Shown: piece by piece, positions 5,815-13,065 of the stretch
Layout of the letters: each line of letters opens with the position of its first letter
How positions within the stretch are numbered: the first letter of the stretch is position 1
From: an uncultured Chlorobiota bacterium
Lineage (GTDB): Bacteria; Bacteroidota; Kapaibacteriia; OLB7
DNA: 13,065 bases
Assembly: GCA_946481475.1 (NCBI GenBank)
Contig: CAMLOB010000041.1
Coordinates: forward strand, 1-13,065
Direction: 5' to 3'
Made by a program: the position numbers and the translations under genes
Notes under the pieces: generated by a model
Database searches by the model: none
Told to the model about the DNA's origin: nothing
What the model saw: only the letters and a program-made list of their open reading frames with translations

Positions 5815-6594
5815 ATGAGGCTTGGTAGCATTTACAATGTTGTAGAGCTTACGTGGCTGGACATTATTCTTCTCTTAATTCTCGGAGCAGAAATTGGGCA
5901 CCTCATTCTAGTTATCTCCAATTTATGGTCAGGCTCCGACAATAGCGACATGCTTTTCAAAGTCCTTCAACTTGTTGCTGTATCATTTATTGGCACACTA
6001 GTCGCGAAGACAATCAATCGTTCAGGTGTTAGCCTAGGTCATACACTAACACAAAAAAGTCGGATTGAAAGAGGTCGTATTTTAATACTGCAAGACCCAT
6101 GTGAAAAGATTGGAACAGAGATTGATCTATTGCGGGAACAGATTATCAAGCACACCAACCTTTATCAAAATCAATATAATGATATATTAGATGGGGGTTC
6201 AGAGGATTTCAAGAATTCCATCCTTACTTTAGCAAGCGGAATCGGAACTATCTTAAATCAATGGGAAGAACTGATCGACGAGCTAATAGAATCTGATATT
6301 TTTGAAGAATATGCCTCCAAGGTTAAGAGTAATACAACTGCATATGAACGTGTGGCAAGGTTGTTCAATACAGTCACAAGGTGTTTTGGTGAATTATTAG
6401 GCATATCGGGTATTGAATACGCGAGATTCAGCTATTCGCGCATCAATGAATGCAAAAAAAAAGAAGATAAAGAAAAGTTGATGCCAGTTCCAACCTCTTA
6501 TGATATTCATATCAAAGAATGTCATTCTAAGTTGCGTTCTCATATAAAGAAAGCTTTGAACGAAATGAAGGCTATTAGTAGTTCGGGAAGCTAA
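5815..6594 (+). CDS. Unrecognised membrane-anchored protein, two TM segments plus helical domain
   Basis: The product is 259 aa of unknown family. Two hydrophobic segments are clear: about residues 14-38 (WLDIILLLILGAEIGHLILV onwards) and 47-64 (LFKVLQLVAVSFIGTLVA). They are followed by a basic stretch (KTINRSG) and a charged, mostly helical domain of about 195 residues (for example EIDLLREQIIKHTNLYQNQY, WEELIDELIESDIFEEY, ARLFNTVTRCFGELLG), probably cytosolic. No catalytic motif is visible. The ATG at 5815 lacks a Shine-Dalgarno; TATAGT at 5806-5811 ends three bases before it, so a leaderless or very short-leader transcript is possible. A start at the ATG at 5950 would lose the first membrane segment. 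The gene is AT-rich like its neighbour. Small membrane-anchored proteins of this layout occur in some defence systems as effectors, but nothing here proves that role. Confidence 0.7.
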   Translation: MRLGSIYNVVELTWLDIILLLILGAEIGHLILVISNLWSGSDNSDMLFKVLQLVAVSFIGTLVAKTINRSGVSLGHTLTQKSRIERGRILILQDPCEKIGTEIDLLREQIIKHTNLYQNQYNDILDGGSEDFKNSILTLASGIGTILNQWEELIDELIESDIFEEYASKVKSNTTAYERVARLFNTVTRCFGELLGISGIEYARFSYSRINECKKKEDKEKLMPVPTSYDIHIKECHSKLRSHIKKALNEMKAISSSGS

Positions 6595-6653
6595 ATCAAC
6601 TTTCAAAAAGTTCCTACCTATCCTCCCACCACCCTATCCGACGCCACATCCGC

Positions 6654-6722
6654 ATCCTGATTGATGGAGTTTTCCTGATACCCCATGCCAGTGTATAGTC
6701 TCTACAATATCTAAATCAGGAT
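6654..6722. repeat. 69-base segment bounded by 9-base inverted repeats
   Basis: ATCCTGATT (6654-6662) is perfectly mirrored by AATCAGGAT (6714-6722), with 51 bases between. It lies near the right border of the AT-rich island. It could be a remnant of a mobile-element end or a chance match. Confidence 0.35.
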
Positions 6723-6764
6723 ATTTCCCCCGCAAGCCGTATCTCCAGCATGGTCTCATACAGC

Positions 6765-6827
6765 GGCGTGGCGGTTTGCCATAGGCGCAGCCGTAGGCAA
6801 TCGGCCACCGTGGGCGGTCGCCTGGAA
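6765..6827 (+). repeat. Dispersed repeat family B, short copy 3 (63 bases)
   Basis: This matches only the right-hand hairpin part of copies 1 and 2, in the same orientation. The stem (GTGGCGGTTTGCC at 6768-6780 with GGCAATCGGCCAC at 6797-6809) is kept. Its loop carries compensating-looking changes relative to copy 1: both flanks of GGCGCAGCC change. A new 8-base hairpin follows directly at 6828-6854. Confidence 0.8.
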
Positions 6828-6868
6828 CGGAGTCCCGGCTCTTTACGGACTCCGGGTTCTTGGATGAC

Positions 6869-7110
6869 CTGGTTAAAGGTGCCTTTGAGTGCTCCTTTAT
6901 TCCTGTTTTTATACAGGATGGTCAGGTTCCCAAACGATGGCATTTGCCAGTCGTTGTGACCGAGTGCTTTCCGGGCGTTCAATTACCCCCTTCACAGCTT
7001 CGTTGAATATCACCGTCGTACTTCGATCGTGCGGCATTGCATAATATGATGCGTACCATCAGCACTCATGCCCACAAACACCGATCCGTCGGCCATTTAC
7101 TGGCCAATCT
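6869..7110 (-). pseudogene. Decayed DUF1566 (Lcl_C)-like segment, several frame lesions
   Basis: Read leftwards across three frames, the segment gives a DUF1566-like sequence: MADGSVFVGMSADGTH (from 7096), then after a shift near 7043-7050 YYAMPHDRSTTVIFNEAVKG, then after a shift near 6980-6990 NARKALGHNDWQMPSF continuing to NRNKGALKGTFNQ (ends 6869). Known members have M-x-DGT-x-x-AG-x-S-x-D, Y-A-x-P-x-D, F-NEA, LDAHGH-DW-x-VP and ENRNKG-x-LKGTFN in the same order. Just before MADG an in-frame TAA replaces the expected residue after LKIGQ. The usual WYWSS-containing end is missing and is replaced by unrelated sequence running into repeat B3. It directly follows the PDZ gene and probably was its C-terminal half. 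The family recognition is from memory of the domain pattern. Confidence 0.7.
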
Positions 7111-7755
7111 TCAGAGCGATCCGGAAAGACTATTCACCGGAACCGGTTTATGGATCACTGTTGCATCGGTGGTGATGATGAGGTGGCCGTCCACCCCTTG
7201 TTCGATGACCACGCCATTCAGCACCACAGCATTAAAGGCCTTGCATATACTGACCTTGAATCCCTTTTTAGCGTCTGCGACAGGAGATTTGATTTCAATG
7301 CCATTGCTGGTATAGGCGGTAACTTGTTTGCCGTCGGCATTGACTTCCACCCGGGCGTCACCGATCGAGACACTGCTCACATTCTTGCCGTAGATGATTT
7401 CTTTCATCACCCTCACTGTATCATTCCTCAGAACTCCTGTCATTTCCGGCCTGCTAATCTTGATGTTCGCGCGTCGGGCGTGGATGTTCTTCCGGCCTTT
7501 TTCCCCTTCACGCGCGACGATCAAGAAGATATACGTCCCCGGCTCGCCGCGTATGAGGGCGGCGGCTTCATGAAGTGTCTTGCCGGTGAGAGGTACGCCA
7601 TGGACGCTCACGATCACGTCACCAGCTTGTATACCCGCCCACTTGGCGGCGGGCGTGGGCGTATCGCCAACGACTGAAATGACCGTAACCTTGTTGTTTC
7701 TCATCACCAGCTTTACGCCAATGCCGCCGAATTCAAAATTGTTCTCTATAGTCAT
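7111..7755 (-). CDS. PDZ-domain protein, probably the front part of a broken PDZ-DUF1566 gene
   Basis: The intact frame codes 214 aa. Residues about 8-82 form a PDZ domain: GIGVKL as the carboxylate-binding loop, VISVVGDTPTPAAKWAGIQA, GDVIVSVHGVPL, a helix TLHEAAALIRG, and TYIFLIVARE, in the circularly permuted style of CtpA/HtrA PDZ domains. Residues 115-204 are beta-rich and repetitive (VSIGDARVEVNADGKQVTAY, NGIEIKSP, NGVVIEQGVDGHLIIT), as in the spacer that precedes DUF1566 in other proteins. No signal peptide, membrane segment or protease domain is present. AGAGGAG eight bases before the ATG supports the start. The frame ends SLSGSL at 7111, where a shift would continue into LKIGQ and the decayed DUF1566 segment. 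A strong promoter lies about 95 bases upstream. The short form may still be made, but full function is doubtful. Confidence 0.75.
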   Translation of the reverse strand: MTIENNFEFGGIGVKLVMRNNKVTVISVVGDTPTPAAKWAGIQAGDVIVSVHGVPLTGKTLHEAAALIRGEPGTYIFLIVAREGEKGRKNIHARRANIKISRPEMTGVLRNDTVRVMKEIIYGKNVSSVSIGDARVEVNADGKQVTAYTSNGIEIKSPVADAKKGFKVSICKAFNAVVLNGVVIEQGVDGHLIITTDATVIHKPVPVNSLSGSL

Positions 7756-7850
7756 GGAGCACTCCTCTTCTGTTACCCTTCACTGTAATAGATGGCCATG
7801 ATGCGCCGTGGCGCGACTCCAGAACCATCGAGTTATTATGTTATGTACAT

Positions 7851-7880
7851 CTTATAGGCGATTCTTCATAATATTGTCAA
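7851..7880 (-). promoter_or_regulatory. Sigma-70-like promoter for the PDZ gene
   Basis: On the minus strand, a perfect TTGACA (7880-7875) is followed after 18 bases by TATAAG (7856-7851). The predicted start near 7844 gives a leader of about 90 bases to the ATG at 7755. The palindrome ATGTACAT (7843-7850) overlaps the start point. This -35/-10 form is not the usual Bacteroidota housekeeping type, so the gene or its promoter may have come from another group. Confidence 0.6.
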
Positions 7881-7882
7881 GA

Positions 7883-7894
7883 GGGAATATTCCC
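7883..7894. promoter_or_regulatory. 12-base perfect palindrome just upstream of the PDZ promoter
   Basis: GGGAATATTCCC is its own reverse complement and begins two bases upstream of the -35 box on the minus strand. Position and symmetry suit a dimeric regulator site. No other copy was noticed in the window. Confidence 0.4.
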
Positions 7895-7972
7895 CGCCCC
7901 TGCCTCATTTCACAGTCATTGCATTCTTTCGGTAACATCCATGATCTCCGGTAAAGACAATACAGTAGTGAA

Positions 7973-8209
7973 CTGCGCGGGGCGCGGCGAAGGTGCCAGC
8001 GGCGGGAGGAGAGAGGAGCCGTCAGCCCCGGCGACCGCAGGGAAGCGGGGCGAAAGGCGACGACGGACGACCAGAGCCAAGCCTTGGCCGCGAAGCGGGG
8101 CTTCCGGCACCACCATCACCGCCAGCTCCGTGCGCGCGGGGTGTGGGGGTTTGCCCTAGGCAATCGGCCACCGTGGGCAGTAGCCTGGAACTAACGGGCG
8201 ATCCCTGCA
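7973..8209 (+). repeat. Dispersed repeat family B, copy 2 (237 bases)
   Basis: This is the partner of 4492-4740 in the same orientation, with only scattered substitutions and one 12-base deletion. The deletion removes the hairpin loop, leaving TTGCC-CTA-GGCAA (about 8150-8162). Loss of exactly the loop while the arms remain suggests the fold matters or that replication slipped across it. It lies between the PDZ promoter and the terminator of the giant T9SS gene. Confidence 0.88.
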
Positions 8210-8269
8210 TCGTCTCCTGCCGGATGGTGGCAACAAAGCGGTCTGCCGCACCCCTTCCCCTACGAGAAC

Positions 8270-8300
8270 AAAAAGGGCGGCCCGGACATCCGGACCGCCC
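8270..8300 (-). terminator. Intrinsic terminator of the giant T9SS gene
   Basis: Arms 8275-8285 and 8290-8300 pair over 11 bases with one mismatch and an ACAT loop. On the minus strand the stem is followed by TTTTTG. It lies 30 bases after the stop codon of the giant gene. Confidence 0.85.
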
Positions 8301-8330
8301 GTTGTGATGAACTATCGCTACCCTGCGGGA

Positions 8331-11300
8331 TCAGCGTTGCAGGATGATCTTTTCCGCGACCCGCCCGTTCAGGGTGCGCAGCTCCACCAGATAGGTTCCT
8401 GACAGCAAGTCCGTCCCCGATAACGCTATGGCGTAGCGGCCCGACGGATAAAATTCCTTCCCGATCAGGGAGCGGACTTCACGCCCGTAGGCATCATACA
8501 CCTTCAATGTCACGTGTTCGTTGCGACCAACCGAGAACCGTATCTCCGTCTCCCCGGTGAAGGGGTTCGGCTGGGCTGCGACACGCAATCCCGCTTCCGC
8601 ATCCCCCGCCAGTCGTCGCACACCTTTGGCCGCAAGCGGATTGGCGATCCATCCGGCCACCTCCGCCACCGGATAGAGACAGTCATACGCCACGCTCTCC
8701 GACGGGAACGACGGGGAGGCGAAGCGCAGACGGACGTAATATGTTCCCGATAACAGGTCCAGCGTCCGCTCGATCTGCAACGCGCTTTCATCTTCGGCAG
8801 CCGAGACCGTGATCGAATCAAGCTCCGCCACGACGTCCCCGGTCACTGAGTCGACAAGCTCCACGATCAGGTCCACACGCTCACCAGCAGCGAGGGCCGA
8901 GTCTCCGTGAAAGCTTGCGAAGAGACGGCACCCGATTGTCACGCTGTCCGAGGTCGCAAAACCGTCGGTTCGGAAGAGACCGGCCACCTGCCCGATACTG
9001 TCGGTGACCGCAAGCGTTGCGCTACGGTAGACCATCGGCAGTCCTGCCGCGTTGTGCGCGTCGGCAAACCACGGATCGTAGAAGAGGACATGGAAGCCGG
9101 TGCCGGAAGAATCGTCGATGCGGAAGCGGACATCCCGACCCGAGGCCGCATAGCCGACCGGGCGGGCGTGCTTGGCAAAGAACTGGCGCGACGTTCGGAG
9201 TGTCGAGTCGCTTCCGCCGACATCGTTTGCCTGATAGAGGATCGCGTTTCGGGGCCAGAGTTGTTGCAGGTTGGCCGCGACGTTCGGATGCCGTCCGCCG
9301 TAGCTGTACTGTTGCGGCCAGCCGCTGCGAAAGCTCGTCGAATCCCAGTCGACCAACGCCTGCCACAGGTCCGGCGGCGTCTTCGGCACCTGATACCCGA
9401 CCGCGAACTGTACGCTGCCGACCGCACCGCTTGCCGTGTCGTGCTCTCCCAGCACCGCCGTCTGCGGGAAGATTTCACCGTTCGGCCACGTTGTGACCGA
9501 ATCGTCGGTCATGACCACGTAATAGGCCCGGTTGCTCAATGCCGTGATCCCGCTGATCGGCGTCAGCAGGCTCTGGAAGTAGACCACCTTCAGCGACTGG
9601 AAATCATCCTCCCAGACGATCCCCTCCCGCTGAATGCCGGTTGCGGTATCGGGAATGATGTCGATGGAAGGATACCACCGTTTTGCATTCCACGAGGCAA
9701 TGGAAAGAGAGCCGGGATTGAGGTTCACCATCGCGTCGGCAGCGGTGTGAACGAGACGGTTGTAGCGGATGTCGTCCCGCGTCAGGCGGGGTTGCCGCCA
9801 CGTGATGCCGATGGTGGAGTCGGTCCGGGTCCGTGGTGTCCACGGCGGAACGCTCGGATATTGCGCCGCGTAGCCGAAGGACTGCTTGTCGGCCCATGTG
9901 ATCGAATCACGCGCCGAGAAGGTCGGATTGAACGCCCCGCCGGTCCACGTGGTAAAGTCTTTGGGAAAAAGCCGCCCGACGATGCCGAGGGAGGAGTCGG
10001 ACCAGGCGATCATGACGCCGCCGTGGGTAAAGCCGACGACTGGTGTTCCCCACTGTTCGGCGTCGGGTCCGCGATACCAGTCGACGATCCGCAGCGGTGA
10101 CACTGCCCACGTGTAGGGCGGAAGGGGAGGCTGTCCGATAGGATTGACGATGTCCGTGTAATCCTTGACCATGACGTTCCGCAGGACGACCTCCCGATCA
10201 CCGGAAGAGCCGGTTTTGTGACAGGTCCAGACCGCACTCAACCACGTGGTCAGGCCCTGCCGGTGGAGCGTGAAGGAAGGGAAGCGGTTGTCGGTGACAA
10301 TCGTATCGTTCGGGAAGAGAGGATCGGAGAGGATGAACTCCTGCGGAATCCAGACGATGGAGCCGGTGCTGTCGGCCATCGGATAGGACATCCGCATGGC
10401 GATGACGTTCACGGTACCGCCGCTGCCGTCCGGTCGCGTGGTTCCGTACACAGAATAATAGCGAAATTTGTCCCAAATCAGCTTTTTTTGTCCCGGCCAC
10501 CGCAGATCACCGGCAAGCAGCGTCGTGTCGGGCGTCGGGAAACTGACTTCGAGCAACGTAGCAGACCCTGCCGAAAGCAGGATGGAGGAGACGGAATCGA
10601 CCCCTGAAATCACCGTATCGAGCACATGCCGGGGGCCAATGAGGGGGATGGTGTCCGACGGGGGTAGGATTTCGCGCACCCGTATCAGCGGGTACTGCGT
10701 GGAATCCGGGTGCTTGAGGTTCCAGCGAATGTGAATCAGCCGCGACTCGGCCAGCGAGTCCATTTTGCGCCCCCGCGCCGTCGTATCGCTGATCCAGTCC
10801 GGTCGCTGGAACGCCCGGCGGTTGACAAGATAGACATAGTGCTTTGTCTTCAGCGGATCGTAGACCCCGCCGGTCGTGTCGGTGACAGGGTCGAACAGCC
10901 CGATCTCGACAAACGTCGCCCATGCGGAATCCTTCGCCCCTGTCACCGGATGCTCGGCGGTCACCTCCTGAATGATCTCGTCGGGATCAAAGGGGCGGGA
11001 TTTGTACTGCAACATCTCCGGGTGCGCGGTATCCAGCGGCCATTCGGTCGTGTAGTGGACCGAATAGCTCTCCCGCCATGTCAGGTCCATCATCTTCTTC
11101 CCGATCTCCCGCAAACGCTGGTTCACCCGCTTCATCGCACGCGTCCGCACACCGAAGCCGACATACATATCCGGGATCGTCACCAGCGGCCACGCCGTCC
11201 CACGGTGGAACGTCCACGCCGAGTCGAAGTCCCGAACGGTGTCGTTGGTGCATTGCTTGTCCCACTCCGAGCCGACCGGACCGAAGCCGCCGCCGTAGTG

Positions 11301-13065
11301 GAACCCCTCGATCTTCGTCCCGTTGGCCCAGATCGATAACCCCCAGATCGTATCCCCGTTCGGCTGCAACGTATCGACCAGCGCGGCGTTGGCCGAAGAG
11401 GTCAACCACCAGTAGACCGCCCCTTTCGCGCCGTAGGCAAGGCCGAGATTCGTGACCATGCGCAACTCCGCCTCGGTCGGGATGTGGCCGATCAGCGTGT
11501 CGAGATGCCAGACGCCAGTGCTGTCCTCGTAGAGTTGCAGGTCCAGATTGCTGTTGACGCTCGGCAACTGGATCAGCCGCCGTCCGGTCGCCCGGGAGAT
11601 GCGGGCAGCATCACCAAGATGGTGGAGCAGGCCCCAGCGTCGCTGCCACAACGTACTGGGCAGATGGTCCCACGAGGGCATGTACCGCCCGACGACGCTC
11701 CGTTGCAAGGTCTTCTCGTACTCCTCAAGCGAGGAGGGATCGTCCAGATCGATCTCCCCGATCCTGAAGCGACCGCCGTTCTCCTCCCGGATGCTGGGAA
11801 GTTCCTCGTACCGGAGATTGAAGCCGTCTTTCTGCCGGATCGAATCGGTCCCCTGCAACGGCAGTGTCCAGAGGTAGGTCTCGACACCGACGAACTCCGG
11901 CGTGGAGAGGGAATGCTGGTGGAACATGTCGTTGAGGAAGTATTGGGCACTCCACGTGCCGACCGAATCCCGCTCACCGGGAAAGCCGGGGCGCGCGACG
12001 TTGAAGGTATCCCGCAGGATGTTAATCATGGTCTCCATCCCGGCCCACGCGGTGGCGTGTTGTTCCTCGCCGGGGTAGAGGCCGAACCAGGCGCGGCGGA
12101 GGGAATCCTCCGGCAGGCTGTAGTTGTTGGCCCCGTAGAGAAGGCGGCGCATGAGGTTGATCCGCTGCTGCCGCCACGCTTTTGCGGTCACATCGGTGCC
12201 GAGCGAAAGCTGGCCGTGGATGTCACGGAGCGATATGCTCCTGACGGCAAGCTGTTCACCGCCGAGCCACGTGACGCGGATGTCGAAGCGTCGGCTGCAA
12301 TCGCTGGAATCTTTCGTCGGCCCCCATGCACCGTTGGCCAGATAGCGGAGATCAATCGGGAGAACGACTTCATGGTACTCGTCCCAGTTAACCGGAAATA
12401 CTGACGTATCCGGGTAAAGGTCCACCTTCCTGACATACAGCGTCGTCACCGGGAAGGTTGTGTCCGTCGGTGCGGTCTGTGTGGTCGGCCCGACACCGGG
12501 ATGGAACTTCGCCCCCTGCGGCACCTCGTAGATGATGTCGATCTTCAGGAGTGAATCGGTATCGAGCGATGTTCCACCTTCAAAGAGATGCCCGGCGACA
12601 ACGACGTAGTACACCGTATCGATCCTCGGCCCTCCCTGCGGGTCTCCCCGGGCGGCATCGTCCCAGAACCAGCGGTCGACTACCTGCGCCATCGGCTCTC
12701 CCCCCTGCGAGGGCCAGCGGTTGATCCTCATGGCATCGTTGTCCCACTGGTTGAAGGCGATGTTTTCGGCAATCACCGTGCCGGGGGTGGTGTTGGTGGT
12801 GTTGTAAAATCTCTCGGTCTTGTTGCTATCGGCACCACCATAACCGTACTTATTTGTCCGGTTCGCTCCTCCCTGCCGTTCCATAAACCGGAACGGGAAC
12901 CACACCGACTGCACCGAGTCGAACGGGTAGAACTCTACCGCACGACCCTGTCCCATCTGGTCGGTCAATATCCCCGCATCGTAGACCGTGAACCGGTGAC
13001 CGCTGACGACATCCGCGCTCCAGCTTAACGTGTCGATGTAGCGCAGCCACCGCAGCGAGTCGGTC
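8331..13065 (-). CDS. Giant T9SS-secreted protein with type A sorting domain, 5' end outside window
   Basis: The frame is open from the right edge to the stop at 8331-8333: 1577 codons, with no true start in view (residues TDSLRWLRYIDTLSW come from the edge, so the TTG at 12968 is not the start). The last 79 residues (8334-8570) are a T9SS type A sorting domain: PNPFTGETEIRFSV, VTLKVYDAYGREVRSL, SGTYLVEL and the end VAEKIILQR. The protein would cross the outer membrane by the PorU/PorV/Sov route and be released or anchored at the surface. The middle (about 10800-11900) has TIM-barrel-like features seen in putative glycosidase-like proteins: EAELRMVTNLGLAYGAKGAV, then a WW pair, and later KHYVYLVNRRAF; no catalytic residues can be assigned. 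The rest is beta-rich. A terminator follows 30 bases downstream. A role as a large surface or extracellular enzyme or adhesin is inferred. Confidence 0.88.
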   Translation of the reverse strand, partial: TDSLRWLRYIDTLSWSADVVSGHRFTVYDAGILTDQMGQGRAVEFYPFDSVQSVWFPFRFMERQGGANRTNKYGYGGADSNKTERFYNTTNTTPGTVIAENIAFNQWDNDAMRINRWPSQGGEPMAQVVDRWFWDDAARGDPQGGPRIDTVYYVVVAGHLFEGGTSLDTDSLLKIDIIYEVPQGAKFHPGVGPTTQTAPTDTTFPVTTLYVRKVDLYPDTSVFPVNWDEYHEVVLPIDLRYLANGAWGPTKDSSDCSRRFDIRVTWLGGEQLAVRSISLRDIHGQLSLGTDVTAKAWRQQRINLMRRLLYGANNYSLPEDSLRRAWFGLYPGEEQHATAWAGMETMINILRDTFNVARPGFPGERDSVGTWSAQYFLNDMFHQHSLSTPEFVGVETYLWTLPLQGTDSIRQKDGFNLRYEELPSIREENGGRFRIGEIDLDDPSSLEEYEKTLQRSVVGRYMPSWDHLPSTLWQRRWGLLHHLGDAARISRATGRRLIQLPSVNSNLDLQLYEDSTGVWHLDTLIGHIPTEAELRMVTNLGLAYGAKGAVYWWLTSSANAALVDTLQPNGDTIWGLSIWANGTKIEGFHYGGGFGPVGSEWDKQCTNDTVRDFDSAWTFHRGTAWPLVTIPDMYVGFGVRTRAMKRVNQRLREIGKKMMDLTWRESYSVHYTTEWPLDTAHPEMLQYKSRPFDPDEIIQEVTAEHPVTGAKDSAWATFVEIGLFDPVTDTTGGVYDPLKTKHYVYLVNRRAFQRPDWISDTTARGRKMDSLAESRLIHIRWNLKHPDSTQYPLIRVREILPPSDTIPLIGPRHVLDTVISGVDSVSSILLSAGSATLLEVSFPTPDTTLLAGDLRWPGQKKLIWDKFRYYSVYGTTRPDGSGGTVNVIAMRMSYPMADSTGSIVWIPQEFILSDPLFPNDTIVTDNRFPSFTLHRQGLTTWLSAVWTCHKTGSSGDREVVLRNVMVKDYTDIVNPIGQPPLPPYTWAVSPLRIVDWYRGPDAEQWGTPVVGFTHGGVMIAWSDSSLGIVGRLFPKDFTTWTGGAFNPTFSARDSITWADKQSFGYAAQYPSVPPWTPRTRTDSTIGITWRQPRLTRDDIRYNRLVHTAADAMVNLNPGSLSIASWNAKRWYPSIDIIPDTATGIQREGIVWEDDFQSLKVVYFQSLLTPISGITALSNRAYYVVMTDDSVTTWPNGEIFPQTAVLGEHDTASGAVGSVQFAVGYQVPKTPPDLWQALVDWDSTSFRSGWPQQYSYGGRHPNVAANLQQLWPRNAILYQANDVGGSDSTLRTSRQFFAKHARPVGYAASGRDVRFRIDDSSGTGFHVLFYDPWFADAHNAAGLPMVYRSATLAVTDSIGQVAGLFRTDGFATSDSVTIGCRLFASFHGDSALAAGERVDLIVELVDSVTGDVVAELDSITVSAAEDESALQIERTLDLLSGTYYVRLRFASPSFPSESVAYDCLYPVAEVAGWIANPLAAKGVRRLAGDAEAGLRVAAQPNPFTGETEIRFSVGRNEHVTLKVYDAYGREVRSLIGKEFYPSGRYAIALSGTDLLSGTYLVELRTLNGRVAEKIILQR

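Larger units (their letters stand above)
6595..6868. other. Intergenic region with inverted repeats and repeat B3
   Basis: This holds a weak AACTTT/AAAGTT hairpin immediately after the 259-aa gene (6598-6612), a 9-base inverted repeat (6654-6662 with 6714-6722), the short family-B copy at 6765-6827, and an 8-base hairpin (6828-6835 with 6847-6854). AT-rich sequence gives way to GC-rich sequence within it. I see no gene. Confidence 0.5.

Noticed and set aside
7150..7677. 175-codon plus-strand ORF
   Set aside because: It is antisense to the PDZ gene, which has a recognisable domain, ribosome site and promoter.
8907..10100. Long open frame (397 codons) on the plus strand
   Set aside because: It lies wholly antisense to the giant T9SS gene, is rich in Arg/Val/Gly and Asp as expected for the mirror of a GC-rich coding frame, and has no domain resemblance.

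Overview
The window suggests a moderately GC-rich member of the Bacteroidota/Chlorobiota group. The strongest sign is the very large minus-strand protein at the right edge, which ends in a type A C-terminal sorting domain of the type IX secretion system (T9SS). A Bacteroidota-style promoter (TTG, 21 bases, TAnnTTTG) upstream of the outer-membrane-protein gene agrees. A more exact name (for example a Kapabacteria-like lineage) is only a guess. No rRNA, tRNA, CRISPR array or intact transposase was seen.

Layout. (1) Bases 1-3472 look like plasmid or integrative-element cargo: a cut-off small conserved gene (1-131, minus) with an unusual inverted-repeat leader, an outer-membrane beta-barrel gene (714-1268, minus) divergent from a small XRE-type regulator (1432-1704, plus), then a small unknown gene (2013-2282, minus) downstream of an ArdA-like antirestriction gene (2373-2879, minus). 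The barrel/regulator pair is bracketed by two direct copies of a ~117-base repeat (family A), and a near-perfect 22-base palindrome lies between the two genes. (2) 3473-4465 is a 330-aa protein with three fibronectin-III-like modules. (3) 4492-4740 is the first copy of a second dispersed repeat (family B). (4) About 5170-6700 is a clearly AT-rich island with two unrecognised genes, one cytosolic (5238-5735) and one with two membrane segments (5815-6594), separated by a strong terminator. (5) 6765-7755 holds a short family-B copy, a decayed DUF1566-like segment, and an intact PDZ-domain gene that looks like the surviving front of a longer broken gene. (6) 7851-7894 is a strong promoter with a 12-base palindrome next to it; 7973-8209 is the second long family-B copy. 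(7) 8270-13065 is the terminator and body of the T9SS-secreted giant protein, which runs off the right edge.

Reading it together: this is an accessory region rather than a core operon. Genes are spaced out, mostly monocistronic, and separated by GC-rich repeats. Family-B repeats bracket the AT-rich island, and family-A repeats bracket the barrel/regulator pair, so both repeat families look like places where cassettes have been gained, lost or recombined. The best leads are the AT-rich two-gene island, the repeat-bounded barrel/regulator cassette with its palindromic operator, the switch-like leader at 212-275, and the PDZ-DUF1566 gene that appears broken by several frame lesions.
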